A program made the position numbers and the translations under genes. Source: Delphinus delphis (Eukaryota; Chordata; Mammalia; Artiodactyla; Delphinidae). From it: DNA of 64,000 nt. The stretch spans positions 86,065,488-86,129,487 of the forward strand of contig NC_082692.2 in NCBI RefSeq assembly GCF_949987515.2. Reading direction: 5' to 3'. The stretch's first letter is position 1, and each line of letters opens with the position of its first letter. Below are positions 11,360-22,049 of the stretch, piece by piece. Below the pieces are notes generated by a model. The model was not told the origin of the DNA. It searched no databases and saw only the letters and a program-made list of their open reading frames with translations.

Positions 11360-11660
11360 GGAAATCAGACTGCAGTGAAAAGCATGTAGGCTTTGCAGCC
11401 ACATGGGCCTCATTTCAAATCCTGGCCGAGGCCCTTCACTTCCCGGATGGGACAAACCTGTATGGCAGCTCTAATGGGCCAGTGCCCATGCCCTGGCCCG
11501 AGTTAGAGCTTCAATGTCAACCTGTTTGTCTTATCCTCAGTTTTTCTTCTGAAAAATGGGGGAATAATAACACCTACTTCATAGGATAATTGTGAAGATT
11601 AGACGAGACCACATATGTGAAAATACCTTGTGTCTCGTGGGTGTTTACTGTGTTTACTTC
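11360..11660 (+). mobile_element. MIR SINE with an internal insertion
   Basis: 'atgtaggctttgcagccac' and 'atttcaaatcctggccgagg' give the left half, 'cttctgaaaaatgggggaat' and 'attgtgaagattagacgag' the right half. About 80 bp near 11460-11520 does not fit and may be an insertion. Confidence 0.7.
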
Positions 11661-11989
11661 TTTCTCATTATAACGGACTTTTTAGAGGTTTGGGTTTGGG
11701 CAAATCTTCTGTTAAGGTTTTTGAAAGCTTCCTCCTATTAAGTTTTCATGACTGAACAGTGCAAAACAAAGAGAGGAAAGCCAGGCTTTCTTCATTCTCG
11801 TGAGAAAAAAGAATCTTTCTCAGGTAGGTCCTACCTCAGGTATGAATCCCATCCTTTTTTCCAGACCCTTCCTTTACTGTGGCAAAGGCTTCTCACTGTC
11901 CCCTAATATCAGCCCTTCCCTAATTCTATAAAAATATAATTTTCACACACACACCAAGTTTAAGCTGAACATATAGCCGACGAGAGAGA

Positions 11990-12420
11990 GAGACTACATT
12001 CCGCAGCACTCCCTGTAGCTAGACTTAGTCACCATGCGACTAAGTGACCATGCGACTACGTTCTTACCAGTGGGATGTGAGAAGAAGCGAATGGTGCAAT
12101 TACCAATTACTGGAACTGACTGAGCTTCTCTTTCCCCTTTCCTATTAACTGGAAGGTGGACAAGGAACTAGTGAGCCAGCCCTGACCACATGGATAAAGA
12201 CAACACTCTGAGCAACAAGATAGAAGGAACCTGGGTCCCTGGACAACCTCAGGCAGCAGAGCCGTCCTGGACCGTCCACCTACCTCCAGACTTTACATAA
12301 AAAAGAAACACACTTCTATCTGGTTACCAACACGGTACTATAGTGTCTCTATATTACACCAATTCAACCTACTCCCTAACTAATACCTATCCTTGTGAGA
12401 ACGCATCTTTGGAACTTGCC
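11990..12420 (+). mobile_element. LTR-type fossil repeat (MLT1-like)
   Basis: Phrases 'gtgggatgtgagaagaagcg', 'gggtccctggacaacc', 'cagagccgtcctggaccg' and 'cttctatctggttacc' fit an MLT1-type 3' half. A short tandem of 'accatgcgacta(ag/cg)' lies at about 12031-12060. Confidence 0.55.
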
Positions 12421-12558
12421 TTGAGCAAAAATGGTCTGGAGCCAAGATCAGCCGTTAGGATGGATCAGACGTCATAATCCGGCTGCTTGTAAACCGGATA
12501 CAGCCCACAGACATGCTCTGGTAAGCTTCTACAGTATATTTTAAAAATTTTAGGTTTG

Positions 12559-12684
12559 ATAGGAGTGGGGGAGGGAGGAAGGTCCAAGAGGGAGGGGATA
12601 TAGGTATACACATAGCTGATTCACTTCACTGTACAGCAGAAACTAAGACAACATTGTAAAGCAATTATACCAAACAAAATAAAT
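12559..12684 (+). mobile_element. 5'-truncated L1 3' end
   Basis: Only the last ~125 bp of an artiodactyl-type L1 3' UTR is present ('tagctgattcacttc', 'cagcagaaactaag', 'cattgtaaagcaattatac'), ending in an AAATAAA-rich tail. A perfect 15-bp duplication, 'aaaattttaggtttg', lies at 12544-12558 and 12685-12699. Confidence 0.92.
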
Positions 12685-12829
12685 AAAATTTTAGGTTTGT
12701 TGTCAACATTTACAAATTGAGAAATTTCACATAAAAATCTAAACGTCCAGCTTTTCTTGGGAAATCAGAAAGTCTAGCAACCCTGGGACCACATTCTTTC
12801 TTGGTGGAATTCAGCTGCAAGCATGCTTC

Positions 12830-13290
12830 AGCTCACCACGGTCAATGCCTGTTGCACCCTCGGGTCTTACTAGCTTGGGGTCCAATGGCCTGACATCCAA
12901 TCCCCAGAACCTGTGTTCCTTTGCCTGAGGGCTTTCTCTGGTCCCCTGGAGCCTACTCAGCCAGACGGGCCAGAGAATTAAAGCTCTACCACCTGCCAAG
13001 AACCCCTAACCAACAACTGATGGAAGTTGATGTATAAACACCCCAGCTCCCTAGTCCTCAGATGGGCTAGCTGAAGGGCAGCTCTTACACTTGCTTCCAG
13101 AGTTCGCGTCCCAGCTGCCCACAGTGGCAGCTCACTCCACGAGGCATCCTTTATTGACAGGCTGCCTTCCTTTCCCTATCCTGGTTTCTAGTTCCCTCCC
13201 AATGTTTCCCAGGATCACCTTCCAAATAAACTAATTGCATCAGATCTTACTCTCAGAGTCTATTTCTGGGGCAGCCCAAGTCACCAGTCC
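12830..13290 (+). mobile_element. Unclassified LTR-like repeat
   Basis: A TATA-like 'gtataaacaccccagctcc' (about 13031) is followed ~170 bp later by 'ccaaataaactaattgc' and 'ctcagagtctatttctggg'. That is the layout of an LTR with promoter and poly-A signal. A similar 3' end recurs near 4.1, 17.1 and 54.5 kb. Confidence 0.5.
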
Positions 13291-13884
13291 CCTTAGTTTT
13301 CCACGTGACTATTAGCGCTTATCACCATGCTGCACTGTCGTTTTTCTCCTGGTAAAGAAATATTTATCTGTTTGATCTCTATTAAAAGTGAAAAGAAAAG
13401 GGAACAATATTTCCAGAAGACAATGTGGTTTAGAAAAAAATAGGTGAGGGTATCTTTGTGGGAGTGAAGAATACTCCTGCATGTTTAACACGCAAATACA
13501 GGCCTGCTTAGTTCACTGACGTTATCAGCCTGACCCTCTGCTGTTCGTGCTGGTGATCCCTGGTTTACAGCACTGAAAACTCCTGTTAAAATTCAGGAGT
13601 CATTAACCCTTGACTTTGAATGAGGCTCTGAGATTAGCTAGGCAGCCACCTGGGAGCATACAGCGGGAAGAGGAAGGAAGACACACACGTTTCAGTGGGA
13701 GGAAGGACCAAAGGCAATCTTGGAACTTGGGCCAGGCAAGGGAGCCCAAGGTGGCATCGGGGTAGGGCGCCTCAAGGGAGGTGAAGGAGGGCTTCTCCTG
13801 GTCTTGTGACAGTCTCTTACCCCACAGCATCCACGGGTCTCTGTGTCTACACCCTTCACTAGAGCTTGGCTCTCCTTAAGCCAA
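13291..13884. other. Unassigned
   Basis: Unique. 13395-13450 is A-rich. No features. Confidence 0.5.
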
Positions 13885-14022
13885 CACAGCTTCTGGGTGT
13901 GTCTTTCTTGAATTGACAGTAATTCCTGGAGGGTGCGAGTTATACCTATTCTACTCCTATCCCCAGGGCCTGACTCAGGGTTTGCCGCACAGTGGGTGCC
14001 TAATAAAGGTTGGTCTTAAATT
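13885..14022 (+). mobile_element. LINE-2 3' tail
   Basis: 'ctatccccagggcctgactc' and 'gtgggtgcctaataaaggttg' match the last ~100 bp of L2. Confidence 0.65.
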
Positions 14023-14249
14023 TCTTTGGGTCAACTTGACTCTAGAGTGAGGGATCAGATTGCTATGTAAGCCAGAGGGCGCTGTGGTTCAATGTTTGTT
14101 TCTCAGTTGAGGAGCTCAAAAGGGTATTGAGCTGTACACTGCAGTGGTTAAAAGAGTCTACTAGCTGGGCCCACACCATTAAAAACCAGGAACATGCGTT
14201 TTTTGGAAAACTAGCCATCTCTTACCTGGTTTGCAATCAGCAGGTTTAA

Positions 14250-14420
14250 GAATGTGTGCTCTGGAGTCAGACTGCTCAGGTTCAAATCCCAGCTCCCCCA
14301 GTTACTAGCTGTGTGACCTTGGGCAAATCACTTAACCTCTCTGTGCCTCCATAAAAAATGAGAATTAAATGAGCCAGTGCATGTAAAGTGCTTTGCACTA
14401 TGCTTGTACAGAGGAAACGC
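14250..14420 (+). mobile_element. MIR SINE
   Basis: The best-preserved MIR here: 'gctctggagtcagactgc', 'ttcaaatcccagctcccc', 'gtgtgaccttgggcaaatc', 'cttaacctctctgtgcctcc'. Confidence 0.92.
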
Positions 14421-14629
14421 TTAACACACGTCAGCTCCTATTGGCCCCAAATGAGGACAACAGGATCCTAATTAAAAAGAAAGCCAGAGTAGAAAATGAT
14501 CTAGAGGGATATGCCAGTCCTAGCATTCCAAGCCCCCAAACTAGACCTAAGACACAGAGAACCCACATGTTCCAGAGCAAGGCTCTGACCTTTCCCATGT
14601 TGGCATCCCATGAAGTGATGGACCTCTTT

Positions 14630-14995
14630 TTAGAATAATGCTTTCAAATGCACAAAATAAAATACATGGAACTACAGAGAAAATCAGTTATGTGGCTCTC
14701 AAAATATTAAACAAATTTATGATAAAGTAATACTGGTGCTACTTTATTAACATTAAAAAACAAGATCTAGCAGCAGATCTAATTACGACTGTAATCTTTA
14801 AATGGAGATGAACATAAAACGTCATTTTCAGATATCTGACAACTGTAGTGTGATACGAAAATATCTCTGATTCTGATGGATGACAAAGTCACAGGCACGA
14901 CTAATACTGTGGGATTTGATGTCTACATTTTGAACAGGAAGAAATGCCAACTTTCACTTAGAGGTTGGTGAATACAAAAAGCAATGCTCCCACCC
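14630..14995 (+). mobile_element. Ancient DNA transposon fragment
   Basis: The order 'aataaaatacatggaac', 'aaatttatgataaagtaata', 'aacaagatctagcagcag', 'gacaaagtcacaggcacg', 'ttcacttagaggttggtg' matches a well-known hAT-type mammalian fossil repeat. The subfamily cannot be named without a consensus search. It has no coding content. Confidence 0.65.
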
Positions 14996-15904
14996 AGGGT
15001 GAGAACCTCTTTCCTAAGGGAGCCGCAAAGCAGCCAGAGCGCATCAGGCAGATGAAGCGATACCCAGACTGGCCCAACCACCATTCCTTCCTTCCTTCCC
15101 TCCAACCTGCACAAACAAACATAGGGATCTGAGCAGCGCTCTGACTTCCGGGCGGGAGAGGTGAGTCTCCTTCTCTGAGTCAAGGAAGGAATGTTCTGGG
15201 AGAGGTGCTTAGAGACTCACGGGGCTTGCACGGGAAGCTGGGCATCTCTTTTCCTGCTCACCCTCGTGAGCAACAGGAATTGCAGACTGATTCTAGAAGG
15301 GTCAGGAGAGAGTTGGAGACAGTGAGGGAGAGAGAGGGGTAGTCAACCCTCCCACTACTAAAAGGGATGGGGCAAGGAGTCTGCCTCAGGCAGAGAGGAC
15401 CCCATAGGCTTCAGCCCCAACCAGGAAGGTGGCCCCCAGGCAAGAAGACCCCAGGAGCCGGTGGCTGGGGGGATTCTGCTGAGGGGGAGTCAGGAGAGGT
15501 CAAGCAGCGGTGGTTCTCCTACATCGGAGATCTGTGCATCGAGGGGACGTTCCCCACATCCCACTGCGCACACACACCCAGACGTGCTTCACAGGAGTCA
15601 CGAATGGACCCATTTGGAGCTCAGGGCGCAGAGGGAGCACGCAGACAGCTGGTGTTGGTGGAGAGGGGACTCCTGCAGTTCCTGCTGAGTAAGAACAGGC
15701 GCCTTCCCTTTCTCCAGACCCCTCTCCCTGTCTCAGCACCTGGCCCCATCGCAAACTCCAGGGAACGCCCTTTACGTTGTCTTCTGCAGCCCAGGGGAGA
15801 GAGGAGGGGAGGAGGGGTTGGGAGAAGGAGGAAGGATCCTTAGAGTGGACCTGGCTCCCTCCTCACTGCACCCCTCAGGCCATGAGCAGGACAGAGGGAG
15901 GTGA
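14996..15904. other. Unassigned GC-rich unique sequence
   Basis: A short TTCC run (about 15085-15101) and a GC-rich half (15360-15850) with scattered CpGs. The 158-codon plus frame at 15367-15843 has no recognisable domain. Confidence 0.5.
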
Positions 15905-15919
15905 CGAGGCTAGGATTTT

Positions 15920-16226
15920 TTTTTTAATTAATTAATTTATTTTTGGCTGCACTGGGTCTTCGTTGCTGTGCATGGGCGCGAGTGGGAGCTACTCTTGATT
16001 GTGGTGCACGGGCTTCTCGTTGCGGTGGCTTCTCGTTGCGGAGCACGGGCTCTAGGCGCGCGGGCTTCAGTAGTTGTGGCTCGCGGGCTCTAGAGTGCAG
16101 GCTCAGTAGTTGTGGCGCACAGGCTTAGTTGCTCCGCGGCACGTGGGACCTTCCCCGACCAGGGCTCCAACCTGTGTCCCCTGCACTGGCAGGCGGATTC
16201 TTAACCATTGCGCCACCAGGGAAGCC
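15920..16226 (-). mobile_element. CHR-family long SINE (CHR-1/CHRL-like)
   Basis: It is read on the minus strand. At the right end is the complement of the CHR head ('accagggaagccc'), with about 300 bp of GC-rich body and a T-rich, AATTAATTAA-containing tail at the left. A perfect 15-bp target duplication, 'cgaggctaggatttt', lies at 15905-15919 and 16227-16241. The internal body has repeated 'agtagttgtggc' and 'cttctcgttgcgg' motifs not found in the short CHR copies. Confidence 0.9.
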
Positions 16227-16443
16227 CGAGGCTAGGATTTTAAACTGGACCTTTCTACATCCAACGTGAACAGGAATGTATGGGCTCCAGCCAAGGTGTC
16301 ATTAAGGGACAAGAACTGCCTGGCTGAATGTCCTTTCTTACTGCGGACCCAAGGTCCCTCTGGTAGGGGCACCAACCACCTGAAGCCTGTCCCAAAGGCA
16401 GCAAAATGCCTTTATAATTAGAGGCTTAAAAAGAAGACAAAGA

Positions 16444-16652
16444 GGGCTTCCCTGGTGGCGCAGTGGTTGAGAGTCCGCCTGCCGATGCAGGGGACACGGG
16501 TTCGTGCCCCGGTCCGGGAAGATCCCACATGCCGCGGAGTGGCTGGGCCCATGGGCCGTGGCCACTGGGCCTGCGCGTCCGGAGTCTGTGCTCCACAACG
16601 GGAGAGGCCACAACAGTGAGAGGCCCGCGTAACGCAAAAAAAAAAAAAAAAA
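16444..16652 (+). mobile_element. CHR-2-type SINE
   Basis: This is a full-length head, body and A17-18 tail. The pure, long A-tail argues for a recent insertion. I could not find a convincing target duplication: the left flank is 'aaaagaagacaaag' and the right flank 'tggaagagttc'. Confidence 0.95.
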
Positions 16653-17769
16653 AATGGAAGAGTTCACAGCCCAAGAGAAAGTCCCAACTCCCGGGCGTCG
16701 TGGATGTGTAACTGGCCGGAGTGAACATCTGCGTGCACAAGTCACAGGAGCTCTGATGGAAACTTCCACAGATGTTTCCCAAACTCCACCTCTAGCACTA
16801 CTCAGGTTTCCTCCAGAGCCAGGAAAGGCTGCTTGGGTGCACAGGCACAGATAGAAAGGCAGGGAAGTTCGTTTTCCCAGGGACGCCCCTCCAGCAATGG
16901 GGGTGGCAGGCAGCGGCTAAATGCTCAGCCTCGCCACCCTCCAGTGGGACAGCACAAAGGTCCATTCCATTCCTACAGTTCCCTGCAGGTCACCCAGTGG
17001 GTACCCAGAAGATGAGGTGGCCGTCTGGGCCCTTCTCCCTTCCCTCTCTCACCCTCCCTCACTCCTGCTTCCTGGATCACTTTCCAAATCAACTACTGTC
17101 TCCGTGCCCCTCTCTCAGGACCAGCTTTTGGAGGAGCCCGAATGAGGACAGTGATGGTCCCCACGGCTGAATAAGTCAGGCCTCCTTAGAGGGTCACCTG
17201 CACGGCTTTGGCGCCCCAGGAAGGAAGCTGGGGAGTGGCGATGGAGAGGAACCCTGGCAGGCGAGGAAAATCATTGGGAAATTATAAAACTAAGTAGTGT
17301 TTAAAAAGCTGAAACCTGGCTGGGAAATCACTGGAAGAGCACAGATTGAAAAATGTGCTCGCGACAGCTGAGAATCCGTCAAGTGCCAAGAGAGGGCTTT
17401 GCGGAGAAAACAAAGCAGAGCGTGGTGTCAGGGGGACAGATTGGCCCAGTTAGGGACGGGGGAGGCTGGGGAGGAGGAAGGAGTTATCGGGCGGCCGGGA
17501 GAGATGGGCCCAGACGGGAGGTGGGCGAGAGGCTCTGGGGTGTCCGTGTGCTCCATCCCCAACGTCAGACGACCCTAAAGGAGGCACGGATGGATGAGAC
17601 ACTGAGTCTCAAAGGACCAGGAGGAGGGGAAAGGACCTGCGGAGAGCTGTGTGTGTGTAACTGCCCCCTGCGCCTGTGGGTGCGTCATTTCATGGAGGTG
17701 AGCTTGGCGTTTCCTAAATGTACGCTCTGTGGAATGCTGATTGTGTAAGAGTCTCTAGAAAGAAGAAGA
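16653..17769. other. Unassigned; LTR-like 3' end near 17.1 kb
   Basis: Between about 16780 and 17150 the ending 'ccagcttttggaggagcccg' resembles the LTR-like family at 13.2 kb. The 17350-17660 part is GC-rich and unmatched. 'tttcctaaatgtacgctctg' near 17709 is unique. Confidence 0.4.
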
Positions 17770-17955
17770 TAGGGTGAGGGTTCCATGGAAAGCCCCTCTT
17801 GGGGATACCTTCCTTCGACCAGGGTCCATCCATCGCATCTGTTCTGGGCGTGGCGCTGGGTACCAGGACCGCAGCAGTGGACGGTACAGGTGACACCTCT
17901 GCCCCAGGAGTGCCGAAGTCCTTTGGGGGAAACAAGTATTAAACACCCAATGCAC
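17770..17955 (-). mobile_element. LINE-2-like fragment
   Basis: 'ggtaccaggaccgcagcagtgg' (landmark at 17860-17881) and 'ggggaaacaagtattaaaca' resemble complement L2. Weak. Confidence 0.35.
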
Positions 17956-17959
17956 GGGG

Positions 17960-18170
17960 AGCCCTGGTCTCGGCATGTACTACCACATTGAATCCACACG
18001 ACAACCTGTGAGGTCGTAACTACATGATCATTATTTTAGAGGTGAGGAAACAGAGGCACAGAAAGGGTAGGTAAATGGGCCAAGGTGACAACACTGGTGA
18101 GACGTGACCCAGACCCAGACAGTGCGGCTCCCAAGTCTGCGCTCTGACCCACTAGAGCGTGGTGCCCTTG
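17960..18170 (-). mobile_element. MIR SINE
   Basis: 'gaggtgaggaaacagaggc', 'gggccaaggtgacaacactgg' and 'ctgcgctctgacccac' match complement MIR. Confidence 0.8.
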
Positions 18171-18777
18171 ATGTTACAGGATCTGACAAGTTCCACAGGT
18201 GGGATGCCAAGAAAAGGGAGAATGCACAGCCCTGGCGGGTGAGGGGAGGGGGCGGGAATTCACCTTCTCTTCCCATAGGTGCCCCGACTCACAGCAAATG
18301 GGTGATCCCCAAGGGATTACAGCCTCCTTGGTACCTGGGTCAGAGGGAGGCAAGAGGCCCCCACCAAACTGTCTGCCCAGCGTGCCGTGGCACTGCCAGC
18401 CCAGCGTTGGGAGAGCTGCCTCCTTGCCCTGCGACGCCGTGGGATGGGCACTGGACCCCAGCCCTCCCCCTCACAAGCACCCAGGCCCAAGCATGCATGC
18501 AGGTGGCAGAGGGTGACAGCAGACCAGTCCACCCCTCCAATGAGAACCAGTCTCCGTCCTGAGCTCCGTGATCTGGGTGCTCTGGTGACGTGTCTCTGGG
18601 CAGGGCAGGGGGAGCCGGTGGGCAGAAGGAAAGGGAAACAGGCAGTCAAGAGCCTACCTTTAGGATACAGGGAGAAGGGGGCTCCTGGGAGTCGAGACAC
18701 CCATTGCCCGGCAAAAGCTCTATTGTCCCATCAATCATCACTTATAAAACACAACTTCAAAGATTTTTAAAAAAAAG
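18171..18777. other. Unassigned GC-rich unique sequence
   Basis: Frames over 100 codons in several registers reflect composition. No splice-supported gene or repeat recognised. Confidence 0.5.
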
Positions 18778-19340
18778 GGTACAAATGAACTTGCTTGCAG
18801 CACAGAAATGGAGTCACGGACGTGGAGAACAAACTTGTTACCAGGGGAGAGGCAGGGTGGGGAGGGATAGACTGGGAGATTGGGACTGATGTATCCACAC
18901 TGCTACACATAAAATAGATAACTAATAAGAGCCTGCTGCAGAGCACAGGAAACCCTACTCAATACTCTGTAACGAATGACCTATATGGGAAAAGAATCTT
19001 AAAAAAAAAAGAGTGGATATATGTCTAAGTATAACTGATTCACTTTACTGTACACTTGAAACTAACACATTGTAAATCAACTGTACTCCAATACAAATTT
19101 CTTTTCTTTTTTTTTTTTTTTTGGCGGTATGCGGGCCTCTCACTGTTGTGGCCTCTCCCGTTGCGGAGCACAGGCTCCGGACGCGCAGGCTCAGCAGCCA
19201 TGGCCCACGGGCCCAGCCGCTCCGTGGCATGTGGGACCTTCCCGGACCGGGGCACGAACCCGCGTCCCCTGCATCGGCAGGCGGACTCTCAACCACTGCA
19301 CCACCAGGGAAGCCCCCAAATTTCTTTTTAACGTATTAAG
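18778..19340 (+). mobile_element. L1 3' end, split by a CHR-2
   Basis: Contains L1 3'-region phrases 'gagaacaaacttgttacc', 'gagcacaggaaaccctactc', 'aactgattcactttactgt' and 'cattgtaaatcaactgtact'. It is 5' truncated and lacks ORF sequence. The CHR-2 at 19106-19316 interrupts its A-rich tail. Confidence 0.85.
19106..19316 (-). mobile_element. CHR-2-type SINE nested in an L1 3' tail
   Basis: A complement-strand CHR-2 with a long T-tract at its left has landed in the A-rich end of the L1 at 18778-19340. Target duplication 'caaatttctttt' lies at 19094-19105 and 19317-19328. The nesting shows the L1 is older than the SINE. Confidence 0.95.
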
Positions 19341-20082
19341 AATTTCAAGACAGCAACAACAGGGCCCTTCCGCGCTCAGGGCCCTGTGTGGCTGCCCTGG
19401 CAGTAAGCCCACGAAGCTGGCTGTGCCTATCATCAAGGAAGGTGGGAAATGGCTGGGATTTGCTTAACACGGGAAACCACGCTCACTCCAGCACAGAACA
19501 CCTTTTGGGGTTAACAGCCCATGCTGCTAGCGTCCCATGGCCCCGCCTCTTGGAAATGCTGCATCAGCTCATTCACACCAAGTAATATCGCCCTGTGAGT
19601 CCGGGAGGACCAGGGTTGTCACCACTTTTATACCTTCGGAATATGAAGGTAGGTAAGAGGCAGGGCCGGCTCTCAAAGCCAAACATCCAGCCTCTGGGTC
19701 CAGCACTTTCCCCTGTGATGTACCAACCTCCCCAACCCTCTGAGATGCTTTACACAACCCTTGTTTGTCACTCAGGAGAGGGCTGTAATGCTGGCAGGTT
19801 GCCAGCCTGAAGCTACTGTTTATTAGGAAATCTCCAGACGTGGCAGGAAATTACAGACCAGCAAATTAGTTTAGTCATTTCACTCGTTTATTTAAGGAGC
19901 TCTTTGCAAGCTCTGAAAAAAAAGCTCTTTCAAGCACAAGTTGTTGGAAGGGGTGTTTTTTGGTGCCTCAAAGATGCCATGTTATCGTGAGCACCCACAG
20001 GCCTCCTTGGTGAAGAGAAGTACCATCAGACCAAGAAGAAACTTGAATGAGAGCTAAGAATACCACTGCTCCCCTCATAAGC
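19341..20082. other. Unassigned
   Basis: Unique sequence between the L1 and the LTR. An 'agctcttt(g/c)aagc' pair near 19898-19937 is the only local repeat. Confidence 0.5.
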
Positions 20083-20827
20083 GTGGCAGCCAACCTCTAA
20101 GACGGCCCTCAATGACCCCAACTCCTGGTACTCACATCCTTGTGTAGCCCCCTCCCACGCTGAATAGCTCTGAACTGTATAGTCAGAAGAATATTGCAGA
20201 AATGATGTTTGTGACTTCCAAGACTAGGTCATAAAAGGTATTGCAGGGCTTCCCTGGTGGCGCAGTGGTTGAGAGTCCGCCTGCCGATGCAGGGGACACG
20301 GGTTCGTGCCCCGGTCCGGGAGGATCCCATGTGCCACAGAGCGGCTGGGCCCATGAGCCATGGCTGCTAAGCCTGCGCGTCCGGAGCCTGTGCTCTGCAA
20401 CGGGAGAGGCCACAACAGTGAGAGGCCCGCGTACAGCAAAAAAAAAAAAAAAAAAAGGTATTGCAGCTTCCATCTGCCTCTCTCTTGGATCACTCACTCT
20501 GAGGAAAGCCAGCTGTCATAGCCTGAGGACACTCCAGCAGCTCTGTGGAGAGGTTTATGTGGCCAGGACCTAAAGTCTCCTTCCAACAGCCATATGAGTG
20601 TGCCATCTTGGATGTGGATCCTCCAGCCCCAGTCAAGCCTTCAGCTGAAAGTAGCTCTCTGGCTGATGTCTTGCCTTCAGCCTCTTCAGAGACCTTGAAC
20701 TAGAACTACCCAGGAAAGCTCTTGCGGCATCCCTGACCCACAGAAGCCAGGTGATAATAAATCTCTGGTTGTTTTAAGCTACTAAGTTTGGGGCTCATTT
20801 GTTATGCAGCAATAGATAACTAATACA
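20083..20827 (+). mobile_element. MLT1-like LTR split by a CHR-2
   Basis: Phrases 'tggtactcacatccttgtg', 'gtttgtgacttccaagac', 'cctccagccccagtcaagcc', 'aataaatctctggttgtttt' and 'gcagcaatagataactaata' follow the MLT1 order from R-region to the 3' edge. An AATAAA signal sits about 70 bp from the end. Removing the CHR-2 and one duplication leaves about 525 bp. Confidence 0.75.
20247..20452 (+). mobile_element. CHR-2-type SINE nested in an LTR
   Basis: Full-length CHR-2 with a clean A-tail. A perfect 14-bp duplication, 'aaaaggtattgcag', lies at 20233-20246 and 20453-20466. It splits the MLT1-like LTR at 20083-20827. Confidence 0.96.
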
Positions 20828-21174
20828 CTCTGTAAAAAAGGTAATGGGGAATCAGTTGCTGTGGAGTAGGAGGGAGCTGGTCTTCTTAAATTAGATCTAA
20901 ACACAGTTACATCCTTCAGGTCATTGCATTCTGTTTCTGTCACCGTCACTTCAAGAGAGCCCCAGGGGACAGAGGAGTCACAAGTTTTGGAGGGAGATGG
21001 GGAGGGAGGGAAGGGGAGCTTGAGCCACTACCTGAGGCTTTCACGCCGGATCATGAAGGTGGTGTATAACGCTTTGTGGGGTAATAGCAGACTACACACA
21101 GGAGGTGAGAAACAGCACACACTCTAGTTATGTATTCCACAGCTGTGAACTGTGACCCAAACAGTAAGCCTCGA
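20828..21174. other. Unassigned
   Basis: Unique, with G-rich 'ggagggagatggggaggg' near 20991-21008. Nothing else. Confidence 0.5.
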
Positions 21175-21320
21175 TGGTGATTACTGAGCACTCTGCAAGG
21201 TGAGCACTTCACACTTGCTTTAACCCTCACAATGACCCAATGATGTGGTTCATTGGTCAGAACCCACACTTGCTTTAACCCTCACAATGACCCAATGATG
21301 TGGTTCATTGGTCAGAACAC
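21175..21320 (-). mobile_element. MIR fragment carrying a 55-bp tandem duplication
   Basis: 'gcacttcacacttgctttaa', 'ccctcacaatgaccc' and 'tgatgtggttcattggtc' resemble the complement MIR 3' region. Half of it is duplicated in tandem, see the repeat entry at 21210-21319. Confidence 0.55.
21210..21319. repeat. 55-bp tandem duplication
   Basis: The stretch 21210-21264 is repeated at 21265-21319 with one difference, at the final base of the unit. The two copies differ so little that the event is recent, or is an assembly artefact. The copies contain 'tttaaccctcacaatgaccc'. Confidence 0.95.
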
Positions 21321-21324
21321 ATCC

Positions 21325-21800
21325 ATTATGAGTGACAAAACCCAACTCAAATTGGCTTAAGCCTGAATGGGCACTGATGGGCTCACTAACTAAGTGCAAG
21401 CGGTGCTTTGGGCTTCAGGAACTGTTGCATCCAGCACCTCAAAGTTTTTTTTTTCTCTCTCTCTCTTTCTCACTCCTCTCTTTCTTCCTCCTCTCCCTAC
21501 CCCACTCATCTCCCTTATTTTTTTTCCTCAGAAAATTGGACGCCAGTAGGTCAAGTCTACGGTCTTATAGCTCATAATCTAAAAGCAAGAAAGACCCTTT
21601 CCTACAACAGCCCCATATGAGATTCCACGGAGGTACTCTGACTGACCCTGCTTGGGTCCCTGAGACCAACCCCTGGGGACAGGGAGGCGGGGCCCAAGGG
21701 GCCTGGATTATGTGCCCGGAAGGTAAGTGGGGCTGAGGGATCCCCTGTCCCACCAGAACCACATGCAGTGGTAATTTCCTAATCGGAAAGGGGATGACAG
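21325..21800 (+). mobile_element. Ancient interspersed repeat, class uncertain
   Basis: Starts 'gagtgacaaaacccaactcaaattgg' (landmark at 21331-21356) with 'cttcaggaactgttgcatcc' after it. A pyrimidine-rich expansion interrupts it at 21446-21530. Two more members of the family lie at 24.1 and 28.1-28.5 kb. Confidence 0.45.
21446..21530. repeat. Pyrimidine tract
   Basis: T9, (CT)6, then irregular C/T up to an eight-T run. It interrupts an ancient repeat. Confidence 0.85.
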
Positions 21801-21814
21801 GCAGACAAAAACGA

Positions 21815-21950
21815 CACATTTATTACTATTAGTATCCTCGTGCTACAAATAAGGAAACAGGCTCAGAGAAGCTGCAGACCTGCCTGGGACCTCACAGCTG
21901 ATAAACAGCAAAGCCAGATCTGTCTGACTTCAGGCCTGAAGCTTTTTTAT
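21815..21950 (-). mobile_element. MIR SINE
   Basis: 'aaataaggaaacaggctcag', 'ctgggacctcacagctg' and 'agccagatctgtctgac' match complement MIR. Confidence 0.8.
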
Positions 21951-22049
21951 CCATAGTCAGTGACGATCCTTCCACCTTCCTTACTCGTAGGATCCTCTGA
22001 CCCACACAGGAGGTGTGCAGGCAGGATACCTCCCTTTCAAGAAACCAGA

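Noticed and set aside
14630..14995. AT-rich block first read as a conserved enhancer
   Set aside because: Its phrase order matches a common fossil DNA transposon.
18778..19105. Active full-length L1
   Set aside because: Only 3' UTR remains here. No L1 in the window retains ORF1 or the reverse-transcriptase domain.
21210..21319. Possible CRISPR-like or satellite array
   Set aside because: Only two direct copies without spacers in a mammalian context.
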